Positions 34,978 through 43,302 of a stretch of DNA of 64,000 bases are shown piece after piece. The notes below the pieces were generated by a model. That model saw nothing but the letters and a program-made list of their open reading frames with translations. It was not told where the DNA came from and ran no database searches. The stretch's first letter is position 1, and the number at the start of each line of letters is the position of its first letter. This stretch comes from Anaerolineae bacterium (GTDB lineage Bacteria; Chloroflexota; Anaerolineae; Aggregatilineales; Phototrophicaceae), in contig JALHOR010000001.1 in NCBI GenBank assembly GCA_022842885.1, positions 62,001 to 126,000 on the forward strand. Direction: 5' to 3'. The position numbers were made by a program, and so were the translations under genes.

Positions 34978-36066
34978 ATGATGATGATACCCACCTCCAA
35001 TCGCATCGGCGTTTTGGTGGCACAACTTGGCACGCCCGATGCGCCCACCCCGCAGGCGCTCCGCCCCTATCTGAAGCAATTTTTATCCGATATGCGCGTG
35101 ATTGATTACAACCCGTTTATTTGGCAGCTTATCCTGAATGGCATCATCCTGAATACGCGCCCACGTCGGTCAGCCAAATTGTATGAACGGATTTGGCTGC
35201 CAGAAGGCTCGCCGCTGCTGGTCTACACGCAAAAACAGGCTGCCGCATTACAGGCACTTTTAGGTGAAAATTATCGTGTGATAGCGGGTATGACCTACGG
35301 CAATCCGTCTATTCAATCGGCAATGGATACGCTGACCCAAGAAGACATTGACCGCATTATGATTTTGCCGATGTTCCCGCAATTTTCATCCACCACAACC
35401 GGTTCGATTTATGATGCGGTTTATAAGGCGGCTGCCGGGCGGCGCTGCCCGTTGTTCCATGAGCGCAAACGGAACATACCGACGCTGCGTTTCATCGCGC
35501 CATATTATGCTCATCCCGGCTATATTGGCGCGATGGCACAGCACCTCCGCGAGACGCTCCATACCCTGCCCGCCCAACCCGATAAAATCATGATGACGTT
35601 TCATGGTATTCCAGCCCGCTATATTGCCACGGGCGATCCGTATCGCCAGCAATGCGAAATGACCGCGCAGCATCTCGTCAACGCCTTAAAGTTACGAGAT
35701 GACCAATGGTGCCTCAGTTTTCAATCGCGTTTCGGTCCCGAAAAATGGCTTGAGCCGTATACCGATGCCACAATTGAACATCTGGCAAAAAGTGGTCAGC
35801 AACGGGTGTTGGTTTTTTCGCCCGGTTTCGTCACGGATTGCCTAGAAACGTTGGATGAATTGGGCAATGAAGGGCGCGAAACATTTGAAGAAGCCGGTGG
35901 GCATGGCGACCATTATCATCTTGCCACCTGTTTGAATAACCATCCGGCATTTGTGGCAATGCTGGCAGAACTGGTGCGTGATAATGCAGGGGGCTGGCTA
36001 CCGGAAGTAGGCGTTAGTACACACACCAACGGCAAATATCCGGCAGCAGCAAGCGTAAACGCATGA
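34978..36066 (+). CDS. hemH: Ferrochelatase
   Basis: 362 aa from ATG 34978 (GAGAAGGTGCA upstream); the frame opens at 34915. Family motifs: GVLVAQLGTPDAPTPQALRP near 10-29, LKQFLSDMRVID, MTYGNPSIQSAM, MILPMFPQFSSTTTGSIYDA, and MTFHGIPARYIATGDPY near 206-222 with the catalytic His of the S/T-FHG-I-P motif. The later ETLDELGNEGRETFEEAGG holds the conserved Glu. It inserts ferrous iron into a porphyrin, the last step of heme synthesis (protoporphyrin or coproporphyrin route not decided). It is divergent from sdhC, whose product also needs heme. Confidence 0.95.
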   Translation: MMMIPTSNRIGVLVAQLGTPDAPTPQALRPYLKQFLSDMRVIDYNPFIWQLILNGIILNTRPRRSAKLYERIWLPEGSPLLVYTQKQAAALQALLGENYRVIAGMTYGNPSIQSAMDTLTQEDIDRIMILPMFPQFSSTTTGSIYDAVYKAAAGRRCPLFHERKRNIPTLRFIAPYYAHPGYIGAMAQHLRETLHTLPAQPDKIMMTFHGIPARYIATGDPYRQQCEMTAQHLVNALKLRDDQWCLSFQSRFGPEKWLEPYTDATIEHLAKSGQQRVLVFSPGFVTDCLETLDELGNEGRETFEEAGGHGDHYHLATCLNNHPAFVAMLAELVRDNAGGWLPEVGVSTHTNGKYPAAASVNA

Positions 36067-36093
36067 AAAGAGGTTGCTTGCACTGTAAAGAAA

Positions 36094-36143
36094 CACCAAA
36101 AACGCGCCGATGATTTTTGTTCTTTAGGTTGGCGTTTTTGGTG
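36094..36143. terminator. Long hairpin between hemH and the convergent gene
   Basis: CACCAAAAACGC (36094-36105) pairs perfectly over 12 bp with GCGTTTTTGGTG (36132-36143), with a 26-nt loop. The A/T blocks in the stem give a T-rich run in both directions, so it may serve both genes. Confidence 0.6.
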
Positions 36144-36173
36144 CTTTGGCGGTTTATGTATTTTCCGTCGCCC

Positions 36174-37106
36174 TTATTCTTCGATAGGGGCTTCTATCGT
36201 GACGGGCGCATTAAACTCGCTATAGGTGATGACGGTGGTAATCTGCTGCGAAAGATACACGGGTGCTGTTTGATTCAACATGCTGCTCATATCTAGTTCA
36301 TCAACCGTTACCTGCGATTCTTGGTAATGCACCCATTCATCATCTACCCCAATGTATACCAGCAATTGCATTTGTAATTTCTCGCCGAAGACTGCCTGTG
36401 CTTCTTCGGAATCTATCCCAAATGCCGAAAAATCAAACATGCTTAAAGCCGTCCCCATGGCATCCGTAGCGAACAATGCTGGCGTGTTAATTTCAATTTC
36501 AAAAACGCGCATTGTCTGCCCATCCAATTCAGTTTCTTCGCCTTCGGTGATGTCCAAAACCAGTTCTTCCGTCAGTGTCAGTGCCAAATTCGCTTGGAGA
36601 GCTTGCGTGTATTGGTCGGCAACAATCGCATTAGAACCGGGAAACGCATTGGGATTTTCGTTCAGGTTGACCCAGCCTTCAGGGAAAACATTCGCCAATT
36701 CTGCCGATAAATTGCTAAAGCGCATGTACAAGTTGCCCTCAACGACGATAATTTCCAACGTCTGGGTGACATTGGTCTCGGGCATTCCGGGCATAATTAC
36801 GGTGATGTCCTGTTCCATTGTCATGTTGACAGCGATATTTTCAGCATCGCCTATCAAGACTTGCCCTTGCATGGTTTGCTCAATCATCTGATTCACATTG
36901 ACCATGCCTTCCGCACCAGCACTTGGCACAATTTGTTGTGACATAATCATGCTGCCATCGGCGTTGTAACTCTCCAAGGTCAGCGTATTATCCATCGCAG
37001 TTTGAACATAGGTCAGCCATTCTAATTGTGTTTCGGTGAGTTCTTCTTGCGCGACCACGGGCAACGCTAACAGCAAAAGCAGCGCACATATCAACAGGCG
37101 TTTCAT
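36174..37106 (-). CDS. Secreted LppX/LprG- or LolA-like protein
   Basis: 310 aa from ATG 37106 (GGAG 7 nt upstream). A signal peptide, MKRLLICALLLLLALPVVAQ, leads into a beta-rich chain with alternating strands: MTMEQDITVIMPGMPETNVT, LEIIVVEGNLYMRFSNL, GQTMRVFEIEINTPALF, QMQLLVYIGVDDEWVHYQES. This resembles the one-sided beta-sheet (half-barrel) fold of LolA/LppX-type lipid-binding proteins. There is no lipobox Cys, so it is probably secreted rather than lipid-anchored. A lipid-carrier role is only an inference from the pattern. Confidence 0.6.
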   Translation of the reverse strand: MKRLLICALLLLLALPVVAQEELTETQLEWLTYVQTAMDNTLTLESYNADGSMIMSQQIVPSAGAEGMVNVNQMIEQTMQGQVLIGDAENIAVNMTMEQDITVIMPGMPETNVTQTLEIIVVEGNLYMRFSNLSAELANVFPEGWVNLNENPNAFPGSNAIVADQYTQALQANLALTLTEELVLDITEGEETELDGQTMRVFEIEINTPALFATDAMGTALSMFDFSAFGIDSEEAQAVFGEKLQMQLLVYIGVDDEWVHYQESQVTVDELDMSSMLNQTAPVYLSQQITTVITYSEFNAPVTIEAPIEE

Positions 37107-37276
37107 GACAGGTCTCCAGCATAATGTAATCATTGTTTTGAGTATAGCGGTTTTTAGATATTATTTTCCCCCGACAATTGGGGGATTTTTGCCCGATGGA
37201 CTCATTGAGTGGTTGTTTGGGAGTGTGTTATAAAATAGTTCCACAGACAACATTTACCAACACAAAGAGCCAACCG

Positions 37277-37612
37277 ATGAACGAAATCCTCTTAATTTTA
37301 GGCATGATGGCGGTCACTTTTGGGGTACGTTATGTTCCGCTGCTGATTGTGGGACGGGTGACACTACCTGATGAGGTGATTCGGGCGCTGCGCTTTGTAC
37401 CAGTGGCGGTGCTGACGGCGATTGTTGTCCCGGCGATGCTTATGCCACAAGGCAACTTAGAACTACAATTGACCAATGCCTATTTAGTGGCGGGGATTGT
37501 CGCCTTGGTTGTTAGTTGGCGCACCAAAAATTTATTGCTGACGATTGTGGTGGGCATGGGCTTTTTCTTGTTGTGGCGGGCAGCCTTCCCGGTCACACCG
37601 CCATCTATTTGA
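37277..37612 (+). CDS. AzlD-family branched-chain amino acid transport protein
   Basis: 111 aa from ATG 37277. Three to four hydrophobic helices: ILLILGMMAVTFGVRYVPLL near 4-23, the motif LRFVPVAVLTAIVVPAML near 38-55, and two C-terminal helices. The R-Y-x-P-L and L-R-F-x-P-x-A-x-L-x-A blocks are typical of AzlD, the small subunit of the AzlCD branched-chain amino acid exporter. AzlC is not adjacent, so it must be elsewhere or be missing. Its stop lies 16 nt before the left copy of the 50-bp repeat. Confidence 0.85.
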   Translation: MNEILLILGMMAVTFGVRYVPLLIVGRVTLPDEVIRALRFVPVAVLTAIVVPAMLMPQGNLELQLTNAYLVAGIVALVVSWRTKNLLLTIVVGMGFFLLWRAAFPVTPPSI

Positions 37613-37627
37613 GATGAAATTTGCCCC

Positions 37628-37677
37628 TTATTCCTCATGCCGTTGATGCCGGCTGCTAGGGAACACCACCATGAAGG
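37628..37677. repeat. 50-bp direct repeat, left copy
   Basis: Identical over 50 bp to 38515-38564; the bases on both sides differ. On the minus strand it would encode the last 15 residues and stop of the ArsR-like regulator, so it is a copy of that gene's 3' end without the rest. Confidence 0.97.
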
Positions 37678-37686
37678 TAGATAAGG

Positions 37687-38076
37687 CTAATCACCGGTAA
37701 CATTTACAGGTGTTTTCCGCAATATCGCCAGCGCCACTTGGGCTGTTTCCATGACCTGTGTCCATTCAGGCGTGTTGAGGTATTGAGCATCAGTCAATTT
37801 TGTGCCATGTATTTTCAGTACATAATCAATCGCCTGAATCACGGCTGTCACTGCGTGCATCTCAATCTCATCTTCCAGAATAAAGCCAATGGTTTTTTCG
37901 GGCGCATCGGCAAGTGCTGTATCATCAAACAAAAAATTGACAGCAAAATCAAAACAATCATGTTGCACACCTGCTGGAAAATTTTGTTCAACCCAAGTAC
38001 GCCGTGCCACAGCGACATCAGCCAATAGCTCTAGATAGTAAAACAATTCTTCGCGTCGCCAAGGATGTTGTATCAT
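37687..38076 (-). CDS. SCO4402-like putative immunity protein
   Basis: 129 aa from ATG 38076 (AGAGGA upstream, overlapping the toxin-like stop; gap 4 nt). An upstream open frame to 38205 overlaps the previous gene and is rejected. The pattern W-R-R-E-E-L-x-x-x-L-x-x-LAD, TWVEQNFP, FAVNFLFDDTALADAP, EKTIGFILEDEIEMHAVTAV, YLNTPEWTQVMETAQVALAI is very close to what I know of the SCO4402 family, whose members sit beside polymorphic toxins and act as immunity proteins. Neutralising its neighbour is inferred from this pairing. It ends 9 nt before the left 50-bp repeat. Confidence 0.72.
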   Translation of the reverse strand: MIQHPWRREELFYYLELLADVAVARRTWVEQNFPAGVQHDCFDFAVNFLFDDTALADAPEKTIGFILEDEIEMHAVTAVIQAIDYVLKIHGTKLTDAQYLNTPEWTQVMETAQVALAILRKTPVNVTGD

Positions 38077-38080
38077 TTTT

Positions 38081-38497
38081 TTATTCCTCTGGAATATACC
38101 ATTTTTGCCATGATAACCATTCCTGAAGTGGAATATGAGCAATCTCCGGGTCTGATTTAACACCATCAGGCAATTTTTGACCGTTACGCCCCACGATAAC
38201 TCCATTATAGCTGATAACTACATGATCTCTTTGTTGGGTTGATAGACTCACTTCGGGTCTGCCGGGGTCAATCCGAACCTGATTATTGAGGTTTGCAGGG
38301 TCAGACCAACGCCAGCCCCCGCCTTTTCTTGCTGGTGAATCAACCCAATCGGCTGGAATTTTTGCGCGAATTTGCTCTAAATAAGGCAGCAAAAATTCAG
38401 GATAATTCGGCAATGGGGCATTGTCGTCAGTGTCGGACAAATCCTTTTCTCCAATTTGAAATTTGTGCCTCAACAAAGGCAGTTTTATGAAAATCAC
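38081..38497 (-). CDS. Stand-alone polymorphic-toxin-like C-terminal domain
   Basis: 138 aa from GTG 38497; a TTG at 38440 with GGAG 7 nt upstream is an alternative that would remove a poorly conserved N-terminus. The core ARKGGGWRWSDPANLNNQVR followed by IDPGRPEVS and, at the end, HIPLQEWLSW resembles toxin tails of the polymorphic/CDI class (type-17-like: GGG-x-R-W-x-DP-x-N-x-x-N-x-VRI-x-PG and H-IP-L). No secretion, RHS or PT-HINT part is attached, so the toxin is an orphan module. It is followed at 4 nt by an immunity-like gene. Activity (possibly RNase) is a guess. Confidence 0.6.
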   Translation of the reverse strand: MIFIKLPLLRHKFQIGEKDLSDTDDNAPLPNYPEFLLPYLEQIRAKIPADWVDSPARKGGGWRWSDPANLNNQVRIDPGRPEVSLSTQQRDHVVISYNGVIVGRNGQKLPDGVKSDPEIAHIPLQEWLSWQKWYIPEE

Positions 38498-38514
38498 TGA
38501 AAGCCAAAAACATG

Positions 38515-38564
38515 TTATTCCTCATGCCGTTGATGCCGGCTGCTAGGGAACACCACCATGAAGG
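38515..38564. repeat. 50-bp direct repeat, right copy (inside regulator 3' end)
   Basis: Exact match to 37628-37677. This copy forms the last 15 codons and TAA of the intact ArsR-like gene; the cassette begins right after it. Confidence 0.97.
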
Positions 38565-39159
38565 CTTTATACATCAGGGTATCGCGGTCTTTCGCTTCAT
38601 GATGAGCATCTGACCGCGCCCGATATTCAGCCAATAACTTTTCTAGCCGATGATTAAATTCTTTGGCTTCATCATCATTCAACATCAACCGGAATGAATT
38701 GAGCGAAAGTCCCTTGTGCGCTTCGGCATCTTCATCGCGCACAATCGCGCCTGTTTGCAACCCTTTCATAAGGTCAGCGCGGGTATCTTCAAACAAGCCA
38801 TTAATCGTAACGGCTAACCCTTCGGCAGCATCTTTGGAAGTGGGCGAAAGCAAATGGCGGGCGACACGCACTGACCGCGCTGCGATTTGATAATGTTTTT
38901 CGATAATGCCGGAGACGATGCGCGTATCCACCACCACAATTAAGCCATGTTTTTCCAACAAATTGATATGATAGTATAATTTGGTTGGCGGCAAATCTAA
39001 TTCTTGTGCCACCAGTTTGACCGTTGTGGGTTCGCGCATCAATTCGCGGATACGTAGCCGCAGCGGGTCTGCCAACACTTTGAGCGTTTCCATATCTTCT
39101 ACAACAATTTCATCCGTCGGCACAAATCCAATATGGGTTTTCAGGTCGTCAGGGGTCAT
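38515..39159 (-). CDS. ArsR-like winged-helix transcriptional regulator
   Basis: 214 aa. The HTH lies near residues 20-85: VLADPLRLRIRELMREPTTV, KLVAQELDLPPTKLYYHINL (recognition helix), and LEKHGLIVVVDTRIVSGIIE in the wing, the ArsR/HTH_20 pattern. The C-terminal ~115 residues form a helical domain (RHLLSPTSKDAAEGLAVTIN, LNDDEAKEFNHRLEKLLAEY) seen in regulators of this size. No metal-binding CxC motif is visible, so it is not a classic metal sensor. Its last 50 bp are duplicated at 37628. Confidence 0.85.
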   Translation of the reverse strand: MTPDDLKTHIGFVPTDEIVVEDMETLKVLADPLRLRIRELMREPTTVKLVAQELDLPPTKLYYHINLLEKHGLIVVVDTRIVSGIIEKHYQIAARSVRVARHLLSPTSKDAAEGLAVTINGLFEDTRADLMKGLQTGAIVRDEDAEAHKGLSLNSFRLMLNDDEAKEFNHRLEKLLAEYRARSDAHHEAKDRDTLMYKAFMVVFPSSRHQRHEE

Positions 39160-39248
39160 AAGAGGCTTTACCGTTAAAATGTTGAAAATAATTCAAATAG
39201 TCTAATCGGAGAGACCACAATTGTCGAGGAAAGACTTGGCAGCAGCAC

Positions 39249-39284
39249 GCAACACGGGGCAAATATACCACTGCCCCGTGTTGC
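39249..39284. terminator. 13-bp perfect inverted repeat between hydrolase and ArsR genes
   Basis: GCAACACGGGGCA (39249-39261) pairs with TGCCCCGTGTTGC (39272-39284), 10-nt loop. It lies 15 nt past the hydrolase stop. On the minus strand no T-run follows, so it could be a terminator or an operator for the downstream regulator gene. Confidence 0.5.
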
Positions 39285-39298
39285 ATATCATAAAAAAT

Positions 39299-40621
39299 TT
39301 ATTCAGCGGCGGGCAAATGCTCTAAACGCAAGCCAACTGCCGAGCGTGGTTGAAATCCCAACCAATAGGTATGGTCAGCATTGAAAGTGCCATCAGCGGC
39401 GGCTGAATAGACACCCTCTGCCGCCACTTCAATCAGGTCTAAATAGGCATCGGTGTCTTCGGCTTTAAGATATTTGCCAAAGAATGCTGTCGCAAAATGC
39501 TGATTGATGTTATTCATGCGGGCAGGATCCCACACATTATCACCATAGCGCATAAACTGGTCATAGGTGGTGGCTTCTGCCGGGGGTGGGTTGGGCGCGA
39601 CATTGTGGCGTGCGCCTTCAAACGTCAGCAAATAGCGGTCTGAATTGGCGGACAATTCAAAAATTTTGCGGGGCCCGTTTTCGTATCCGGCAACATCATC
39701 CTGTGACCCAGCGACAAAAAAGACTGGCACATCCAGCGTAGCTAAACTCGCCTCATCCCATAAGCCAAAATTCATCCCCCACGGCGCAAACGTGTAGACG
39801 GCTTTCACCCGTTCATCAGCGGCGAAATCGGCATTTTCTACGGTGTTTACTGCTAAGGCATCAACGCCGGGGAAGCCAAAGCTGCCTAATGTTGGCAAAT
39901 ATGCTGCGCCATACGCGCCGCCTGCCACATTCAACGCGCCATAACCGCCCATAGAATAGCCGACTAAGCCCGTATTTTCAGCATCTACCAAGCCCGCTAA
40001 AAAGCTGTCGCTATCGGCGGCACCTAGTGCAGCCATCTGGTCAATCACAAACCGAATATCCAACGGACGGTTGAGCAGCGTGCTAGGAAAGCCAGCCACA
40101 TCCCCGAAGGTGGATTCGGTATGGTCAATTGCCACGACGACATAGCCTTTGGATGCCAAATTTTCGGTTAGATATGTCAGCATCCAACGTGACCCCGGAA
40201 AGCCATGCGACACCACAATTAACGGATACGCTGCGCCGCTGGCATCGGCTTCAGCATCGCGCAGCGCCCGCCCGCCAAATGTAAATGGCACTAGCGGCGC
40301 TTCGGGGTTATCAACCCGTCCGAGGGTTTCCTCATAGGTGATAACAGGCGCTTCGCCAGCGGGAATTTGTGCCGGATACCAAATTTCCACCGTTAGTGAA
40401 CGGTCATAACGCGGTTCGGGCGTTTCGGCGGTGATATTCAGAATATCGATTTGATTGGGATTGGTGAAGGTCATCGTTTGCACACCCACGCCATACTGCC
40501 CGCGTGCCGCCAATTCGGGCGCATCGGGGCGAGCATCACCAAAAATCATCATATCTTGCGCCGCGACCATGCTTACCATCCACAACAAGCCTAACATGAA
40601 CACAATTTTGAGTATTTTCAA
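39299..40621 (-). CDS. Secreted alpha/beta hydrolase (PAF acetylhydrolase/dienelactone hydrolase-like)
   Basis: 440 aa from TTG 40621, chosen because AAGGAG lies 8 nt upstream and a signal peptide follows at once (IVFMLGLLWMVSMVAAQ). The hydrolase core has VVSHGFPGSRWMLTYLTENL (oxyanion strand), KGYVVVAIDHTESTFGD, the nucleophile elbow VGYSMGGYGAL, and a late GARHNVAP with the catalytic His, giving Ser-Asp-His. The size and the DHTESTF block resemble platelet-activating-factor acetylhydrolase-type esterases. The physiological ester is unknown. It is divergent from the PPC lipoprotein gene. Confidence 0.85.
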   Translation of the reverse strand: MKILKIVFMLGLLWMVSMVAAQDMMIFGDARPDAPELAARGQYGVGVQTMTFTNPNQIDILNITAETPEPRYDRSLTVEIWYPAQIPAGEAPVITYEETLGRVDNPEAPLVPFTFGGRALRDAEADASGAAYPLIVVSHGFPGSRWMLTYLTENLASKGYVVVAIDHTESTFGDVAGFPSTLLNRPLDIRFVIDQMAALGAADSDSFLAGLVDAENTGLVGYSMGGYGALNVAGGAYGAAYLPTLGSFGFPGVDALAVNTVENADFAADERVKAVYTFAPWGMNFGLWDEASLATLDVPVFFVAGSQDDVAGYENGPRKIFELSANSDRYLLTFEGARHNVAPNPPPAEATTYDQFMRYGDNVWDPARMNNINQHFATAFFGKYLKAEDTDAYLDLIEVAAEGVYSAAADGTFNADHTYWLGFQPRSAVGLRLEHLPAAE

Positions 40622-40767
40622 CAGAACTTCTCCTTTGATTTTGGCATATTGTAACAGCAAGTGCGCCAGAACCGAATTCGCAATCATGGCACAGTTGCCA
40701 AGTTTGCCTGTTTGCTCGTACAATCGTGTGGATAAATCCACAGGTTGTCATTCATCGAAAAAGACTC

Positions 40768-42633
40768 ATGCTGCGTTTGATTGTTGTGCTGCTGCTCATA
40801 GCAGCCGGCTGTACATCGTCTGCTGAAAATCGTGCTTTACCTACGTTGGCACAACTCCCAACGGAAACCCCGATTCCACCAGAATTAGCTTTTTGGGAAA
40901 TCATCAGGGGCAGCGTGGCAGACGCCGCCGAAACGCATCAATGGCAGTTTAGCGGCAACGCCGGGGCAAATATTCGGATTGGGGTGGTGAGCGACGCAGT
41001 GGCGACCTTAACATTAGAGACGATGGCTGGCACACGCATTGCCCAAGGCGAAGATATTGAAATACAGTTGCCTGCCAATGGTGTCTATCTGGTACGCTTG
41101 CAATTAGACCGTGCTGGTACCTATGAATTGGGCTTGAGTGATACTGACCGCCCGAATCCCAATGCGCCACCCACTGCCACACCTGTGCCTATTGTCGTGG
41201 GCATTCCTACACCTACCCCGGCGTATACAACTTTGGGAACCTATATCAGCACTATCACGCCCGGCGCAACACTGACCGGAACTTTAAGTGATACTGCTGC
41301 GGTGCATGTTTATACCTTTAATGGCACGCCCGGCATGGTGATTACGCTCATCATGCGCCCAGTTGCCGGAAGTATAGACCCCCTATTGACGTTGTATGAC
41401 CCCCAAGCAAAACCGTTGGCAACTGATGATGACAGCGGTGGCGGCACAACTGCCCGCTTATTCAATATCCGACTCACCCAAACGGGACTCTATAGCTTAC
41501 AAGCCACCAGTGACAGTTTGCCCGGTGATTATGAACTTACACTGCTGGAAGGTGTACAGCCCGTCGAACCTGACGCGATTTTTCTGCCCACTGCCACGCC
41601 GACTCAGGCATATGCGACGCCGACCATTGCCTTTTTGCCCAGCGGCGGGCGCTTGCAAAGTCATGTTCCTATCAACGGAACATTGGAACGTCCTAGTGAT
41701 TTTCAGCGATTTTCATTTGCGGGCATGGCGGGCGATACGGCATCTATCATTGTCCGTCCTGCTGCCGGAACTGGCTTGCGCCCAATGGTAGAATTGTTTA
41801 ATCCCGGCGGCGAAATTATTGCTACCGCCCAAAGCACCACCTCTAACGCCGATGGCGCAGCTTTAATGACGGCAGTGCCATTGAATGAAACCGGAATTTA
41901 TTTTTTAATTGTCACTTCCGAGGGTGGGACAACAGGTAGTTTTGCGTTGTCGTATGGCATTGGTGCGGCGCATACGGATATTTTTCGCGGAATCGTCGCA
42001 GCCGAACAACGCACCGAAGGCAGTCTTTTACAACCGGGGCTACGCGATGTGTGGCAAGTGCCACTGAACGCCGGGGATGCCATCACTATCGCCGTGAGTC
42101 CCGGCAGCGGCAGGCTTAACCCAGTGGTCGAACTGGTGACTGCCGGAGGCACATCGCTGGCAAAAGATGATGATAGCGGTGGCAATGGGGCGGCATTGCT
42201 GCGTTACGTTGCGATACAGACATCTGGGCTTTACCTTATCAAAGTGCATGATGCCGCCGGGGTGAATCAAGGGTTGTATACATTATTATGGCGGTATGTG
42301 CAGGCAGCCCCCACCGCCACCGCTGTACCGGAACAAGTGACGCTGGCAGTGATGAACGATACCGTAGACCAAAATGAATATCGTTTTTATACTTTTCAGG
42401 GCGAAATCGGGCAGCGCATTCGGATTCAAGTGCAAGCCAGCACTGCCGGGCTTGACCCCGTAGCAGTTTTAATCGCGCCGGATGGCACGGTGATTGCAGA
42501 AGGCGATGACAGCGGCGCAACCCTGAATCCGGATTTTATGGCGCTGCTGCCAGATGATGGCACTTATACCGTGCGCGTTAATGGTTATTTATCCGGCGGT
42601 GCTTTTGAACTGCGGATTGCCCGCTTGTTTTAG
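40768..42633 (+). CDS. Lipoprotein with five PPC-like domains
   Basis: 621 aa from ATG 40768; the frame opens at 40726. A lipoprotein signal, MLRLIVVLLLIAAGC, ends in Cys15. Five ~95-residue beta-sandwich units follow, each with a strand near VYTF/FSFAG, a turn D-D-D-S-G-G-G or E-G-D-D-S-G, and an ending of the GDYELTL/GSFALSY/GLYTLLW/GAFELRI type. They are separated by TP-rich linkers (TATPVPI, PTATPTQA, PTATAVPE). These are bacterial pre-peptidase C-terminal domains, used here without any enzyme, so a surface adhesin or stalk role is likely. The RBS is weak. Confidence 0.85.
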   Translation: MLRLIVVLLLIAAGCTSSAENRALPTLAQLPTETPIPPELAFWEIIRGSVADAAETHQWQFSGNAGANIRIGVVSDAVATLTLETMAGTRIAQGEDIEIQLPANGVYLVRLQLDRAGTYELGLSDTDRPNPNAPPTATPVPIVVGIPTPTPAYTTLGTYISTITPGATLTGTLSDTAAVHVYTFNGTPGMVITLIMRPVAGSIDPLLTLYDPQAKPLATDDDSGGGTTARLFNIRLTQTGLYSLQATSDSLPGDYELTLLEGVQPVEPDAIFLPTATPTQAYATPTIAFLPSGGRLQSHVPINGTLERPSDFQRFSFAGMAGDTASIIVRPAAGTGLRPMVELFNPGGEIIATAQSTTSNADGAALMTAVPLNETGIYFLIVTSEGGTTGSFALSYGIGAAHTDIFRGIVAAEQRTEGSLLQPGLRDVWQVPLNAGDAITIAVSPGSGRLNPVVELVTAGGTSLAKDDDSGGNGAALLRYVAIQTSGLYLIKVHDAAGVNQGLYTLLWRYVQAAPTATAVPEQVTLAVMNDTVDQNEYRFYTFQGEIGQRIRIQVQASTAGLDPVAVLIAPDGTVIAEGDDSGATLNPDFMALLPDDGTYTVRVNGYLSGGAFELRIARLF

Positions 42634-42740
42634 AGACGAACAAAGCCCTTAATTTTCGCAGGTCAAGCGTAACGAAAATGAGCAAAACGCGGTACAATCG
42701 CCACATAGTTCATTCCATTTAGCATGAGGAGCGACAGCCC

Positions 42741-43124
42741 ATGGCAAACCCAGCAGATTTACCTGTGGCAGTGTTTGAAATCAAAGAATATATGACGATT
42801 TTACGGCAGCTTGAGGAACGCGATTTTGGGGGCATCAAAGCCAAAATACGCGGGATTGTGCGCTGCACGGGTACTGCCATCAATGGTGATGCTCAATATC
42901 GTTTGGAAGTCTTTTTCCTAACAGCAGATAGCCCTATTCCCAAACCACATGTGGATTTGGCAAATCATGCCGGGTCTATTTTTTTGCCGGTATCCGATAT
43001 GGCGTTATTCATTGATATTTTGCGGAACGAAAGCCCGCTGTATGGGCATTTGCGCGGCGATAAACCGGAATGGACAAGCATTACCACAGGTAATGAACCC
43101 GTAGGCGAAGGTGAAGGCGAATAG
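42741..43124 (+). CDS. Small protein of unknown function
   Basis: 127 aa, soluble and acidic, ending in the repeat EGEGE. Start ATG 42741 follows a GAGGAGCGACAGCCC ribosome site. It has a beta-rich middle (YRLEVFFLTADSPI, GSIFLPVSDMALFIDIL). No domain is recognised. It stands between the PPC lipoprotein and the receiver genes, with a promoter-like region after it, so it may be a separate transcript. Confidence 0.6.
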   Translation: MANPADLPVAVFEIKEYMTILRQLEERDFGGIKAKIRGIVRCTGTAINGDAQYRLEVFFLTADSPIPKPHVDLANHAGSIFLPVSDMALFIDILRNESPLYGHLRGDKPEWTSITTGNEPVGEGEGE

Positions 43125-43143
43125 TGGATAATTTTTATGGTAT

Positions 43144-43171
43144 TTGGTCACAAGTGACCCTATACTATAAA
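43144..43171 (+). promoter_or_regulatory. Promoter with overlapping palindromic operator candidate
   Basis: TTGGTC (43144-43149) and TATAAA (43166-43171) have a 16-bp spacer. The near-perfect palindrome GGTCACAAGTGACC (43146-43159) overlaps the -35 box and spacer. A CTACAGCC/GGCTGTAG inverted repeat follows at 43176-43208. This is upstream of the first receiver gene. Confidence 0.45.
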
Positions 43172-43302
43172 CAGGCTACAGCCCATCCGATGAACAGGCA
43201 GGCTGTAGATTCCAATTCGTCAAGTGGGGCGGGAGCAAGCAATTGGTCATGATTAATAATCCCAGCTTATCCCTCAATAATGATAGGGTAAGGGAAGCAC
43301 AA

